Position numbers and translations under genes: made by a program. From the NCBI GenBank assembly GCA_017860395.1, contig JAGDMC010000081.1, forward strand, positions 1-7,603: a stretch of 7,603 nt of DNA, in the 5' to 3' direction. This document shows, in pieces, positions 6,291-7,603 of the stretch (position 1 is its first letter; each line of letters starts with the position of its first letter). The notes under the pieces were generated by a model. It searched no databases. It had not been told where the DNA came from and was given only the letters and a program-made list of their open reading frames with translations. Source of the DNA: Bacteroidota bacterium (lineage in GTDB: Bacteria > Bacteroidota > Bacteroidia > Bacteroidales > UBA932).

Positions 6291-6395
6291 TCCCTCGGTT
6301 TTAGTGTTAATTCACTAATTGACAATGCTTTATCAAACACTAATATATTTACTAACTATATGATTCTCCGGGTTTTAACACGAAAACCGAGGGAT
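6290..6395. repeat. 104-bp inverted-repeat structure, copy 4 (divergent)
   Basis: Arms of 21 bp at 6290-6310 and 6375-6395 pair with a single mismatch (6303 against 6382). Set to the same frame as the other copies it runs from 6291 to 6394, again 104 bp. The arm sequence (tccctcggttttagtgttaa) differs over much of its length from copies 1-3, sharing CCC and GG near the outer end and GTTAA at the same inner positions. It begins at the last base of the serine hydrolase stop codon and ends 15 bp before the next gene's ATG. Membership in the same family rests on geometry and these few bases, so it is likely but not certain. Confidence 0.7.
6319..6351 (+). promoter_or_regulatory. Possible promoter inside copy 4, for the amidotransferase-like gene
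   Basis: TTGACA at 6319-6324 is followed, 22 nt after its TTG, by TATATTTA (6344-6351), which matches TAnnTTTG at all but the last base. It would start transcription near 6357, within the loop of copy 4, so the mRNA leader would contain only the right arm. This is weaker than the other promoters in the window; read-through from the serine hydrolase is the alternative. Confidence 0.35.
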
Positions 6396-6410
6396 CAAAA
6401 AACAAAAAAC

Positions 6411-7088
6411 ATGAAAAAACTTTGCACTCTTTTCGTTTTCGTTCTGATTGCAGCATCTGTGTTTGCCCAGAACGGCAAAAAGCCCGTAATTGGCATCTCT
6501 TCCACCATGGGTGACGGTACAAACACTTCAACACAGCTTACATATGTAAACTCTGTTATCCGTGCAGGCGGCGTTCCGGTAGTGCTTCCAATTACCGAGG
6601 ACCCGCAGGGAGAAATTGCTCCAAAACGGGACGCTTTTGATGTAATGCTGATAAGAATGGCTGTTGCCAAAGGACTTCCTGTTCTTGGAATTTGCCGCGG
6701 GGAACAACTTATGAATGTTGCATTCGGAGGCTCTCTTTATCAGGACCTTCCTTCTCAGTTTAACGGCTATTCAATTAAACACAGCCAAAAAGCACCGGGC
6801 TGGTACGGAACCCACTCGATTCAAATCGAAAAGGGTTCGCTGCTCAATAAACAAATCAATCTGGATACAGTAGTTGTAAATACTTTTCACCATCAGGGTG
6901 TAAAGGATATTGCTCCGGGATTCCGCGTTACAGCAAGGTCAAAAGACGGAGTTGTTGAAGCTATCGAGAAAATCGGAAGTACAAGAGTTTTTGGAGTTCA
7001 GTTCCATCCGGAAGTTTTCACTTCAAATGGCATTGATACGTTCCTTGGTATTTTCAAACATCTTGTGGAAGAAGCCAGGAAGAAGTAA
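6411..7088 (+). CDS. Secreted class I glutamine amidotransferase-like protein (peptidase C26), internally shortened
   Basis: The 225-residue product resembles the PuuD-like gamma-glutamyl hydrolases of peptidase family C26, which cleave gamma-glutamyl amide bonds. A signal peptide at 1-19 (ending VFA before Q20) indicates export, unlike cytosolic PuuD. Seen in order: KPVIGIS (24-30), AGGVPVVLP (52-60), GLPVLGICRGEQLMNVAFGG (88-107) with nucleophile Cys95, YQDLP (110-114), HHQG (160-163) and GVQFHPE (195-201) with His199 and Glu201. Between PITED (60-64) and GEIAPKRDAFD (67-77), family members normally carry about 40 more residues with a DGLLLTGGxDxxP-type strand, which helps form the oxyanion hole; it is absent here with the frame intact. 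Activity is therefore doubtful. I chose ATG 6411 because it starts the signal peptide directly; an in-frame ATG at 6360 lies in the repeat loop and would add 17 residues in front of the signal. It follows the serine hydrolase by 120 bp. Confidence 0.88.
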   Translation: MKKLCTLFVFVLIAASVFAQNGKKPVIGISSTMGDGTNTSTQLTYVNSVIRAGGVPVVLPITEDPQGEIAPKRDAFDVMLIRMAVAKGLPVLGICRGEQLMNVAFGGSLYQDLPSQFNGYSIKHSQKAPGWYGTHSIQIEKGSLLNKQINLDTVVVNTFHHQGVKDIAPGFRVTARSKDGVVEAIEKIGSTRVFGVQFHPEVFTSNGIDTFLGIFKHLVEEARKK

Positions 7089-7107
7089 TATCGCTGGCGT
7101 CGAGTTG

Positions 7108-7125
7108 TGAAATCAGCTTATTTCA
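7108..7125. terminator. Weak hairpin in the convergent gap
   Basis: tgaaat (7108-7113) pairs with atttca (7120-7125) around a 6-nt loop. It overlaps the stop codon of the minus-strand gene at 7113-7115, in a gap of only 24 bp between convergent genes. There is no T-run of note, so a termination role is a guess. Confidence 0.2.
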
Positions 7126-7603
7126 GGACGGGGCGCAACACGCAACTTGGCGTAAGAAAGTATCAGCCCTAAGACTATGGAAAGGGATGCCGCAAAAAGC
7201 ACTTTGTACTGGTCGGGGAGCATGAAAGTAATTGTGTGTGCGGGTATCCAGAAGAGCGGAATGGTCTTGCCAACTACAAATTTGAGAAAACCGGGCCAGT
7301 CAATTGCTGAGATTACTCCTGCAATTGTAGGTTTCCGGTTTTCATTTGAATTTCCGACAAATCCGTTACGGTCGTATACAGAATCAATATAAGTATCGGT
7401 AACCCGGTGTGCAGCCATAAATACCGCTCCGAAGGTGAGGTTCATTATTGCCGATATATAAAACGCAGTAAGGAGCCTGCTCCAGAACGGGGGCTCCGCT
7501 CCAATTGCAATGCTGATATTTTGAGAGCCGATGCTAAGTACTCCGCTGGCGCTTATTCCATCGTTCGCAGAGCTGCCGGCCCATAGAAGACCCTTTGCAA
7601 TTG
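7113..7603 (-). CDS. Unrecognised membrane protein, C-terminal part
   Basis: The frame is open from the right edge of the window to a TGA at 7113-7115, giving 162 C-terminal residues; the N-terminus lies outside. An internal Met near 7445 is not the likely start, since coding continues past it (upstream residues include PPFWSRLLTAFYISAI). Visible hydrophobic segments fall at about 42-62 (LLTAFYISAIMNLTFGAVF), 112-129 (KTIPLFWIPAHTITFML) and 134-151 (VLFAASLSIVLGLILSY), followed by a short basic tail. Between the first two is a polar loop with HRVTDTYID. I recall similar uncharacterised membrane proteins in Bacteroidota but cannot name a family or function. It is convergent with the amidotransferase-like gene. 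Confidence 0.75.
   Translation of the reverse strand, partial: IAKGLLWAGSSANDGISASGVLSIGSQNISIAIGAEPPFWSRLLTAFYISAIMNLTFGAVFMAAHRVTDTYIDSVYDRNGFVGNSNENRKPTIAGVISAIDWPGFLKFVVGKTIPLFWIPAHTITFMLPDQYKVLFAASLSIVLGLILSYAKLRVAPRPEIS

Noticed and set aside
6360..6410. ATG at 6360 as start of the amidotransferase-like gene
   Set aside because: It would put 17 polar, basic residues before a clean signal peptide and lies inside the loop of the inverted-repeat structure.
7177..7392. Plus-strand ORF opposite the right-edge membrane protein
   Set aside because: The minus-strand frame is open to the window edge with coherent membrane segments, so the plus-strand ORF is a shadow.

Overview
The window looks like a chromosomal segment from a member of the Bacteroidota, probably Bacteroidales-like. 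This is inferred from TAnnTTTG-type -7 promoter boxes upstream of several genes, A/T-rich leaders without clear Shine-Dalgarno sequences, and the character of the proteins. No rRNA, tRNA, CRISPR array, transposase or phage gene was seen.

Layout from left to right: the 3' two-thirds of a TrpB2-type tryptophan synthase beta chain (+); a 246-bp spacer with a C-rich stem-loop, a 104-bp inverted-repeat element and a promoter; a small DUF805 membrane protein (+) closed by a strong intrinsic terminator; a second copy of the 104-bp element and another promoter; an EamA/DMT-family transporter (+); a third 104-bp element in the convergent gap; radA (-); a divergent pair of overlapping promoters; a secreted beta-lactamase-fold serine hydrolase with a C-terminal DUF3471-like domain (+); a fourth, more diverged 104-bp inverted-repeat structure starting at the stop codon; a secreted class I glutamine amidotransferase-like (peptidase C26) protein (+) that seems to lack an internal segment; and the C-terminal part of an unrecognised membrane protein (-) running off the right edge. 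No gene-free stretch exceeds 300 bases.

Most genes look like independent housekeeping or accessory functions, each with its own promoter. The serine hydrolase and the amidotransferase-like protein are the only plausible functional pair: both are exported, adjacent and codirectional, and both belong to families acting on amide or peptide bonds. Any shared pathway is inference.

The most notable signal is the intergenic element. Four of the window's intergenic spacers hold a structure that is 104 bp between its conserved ends, with 19-21 bp near-perfect inverted arms around a loop of about 66 nt. Copies 1 and 2 have identical arms and align without gaps. Copy 3 has different arm bases that still pair (three compensated pairs) and a 26-bp palindrome at its exact centre. 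Copy 4 keeps the geometry and an inner GTTAA/TTAAC but has mostly different arm sequence. Constant geometry with covarying arms suggests selection for a folded or recombining structure rather than a decayed ordinary transposon.
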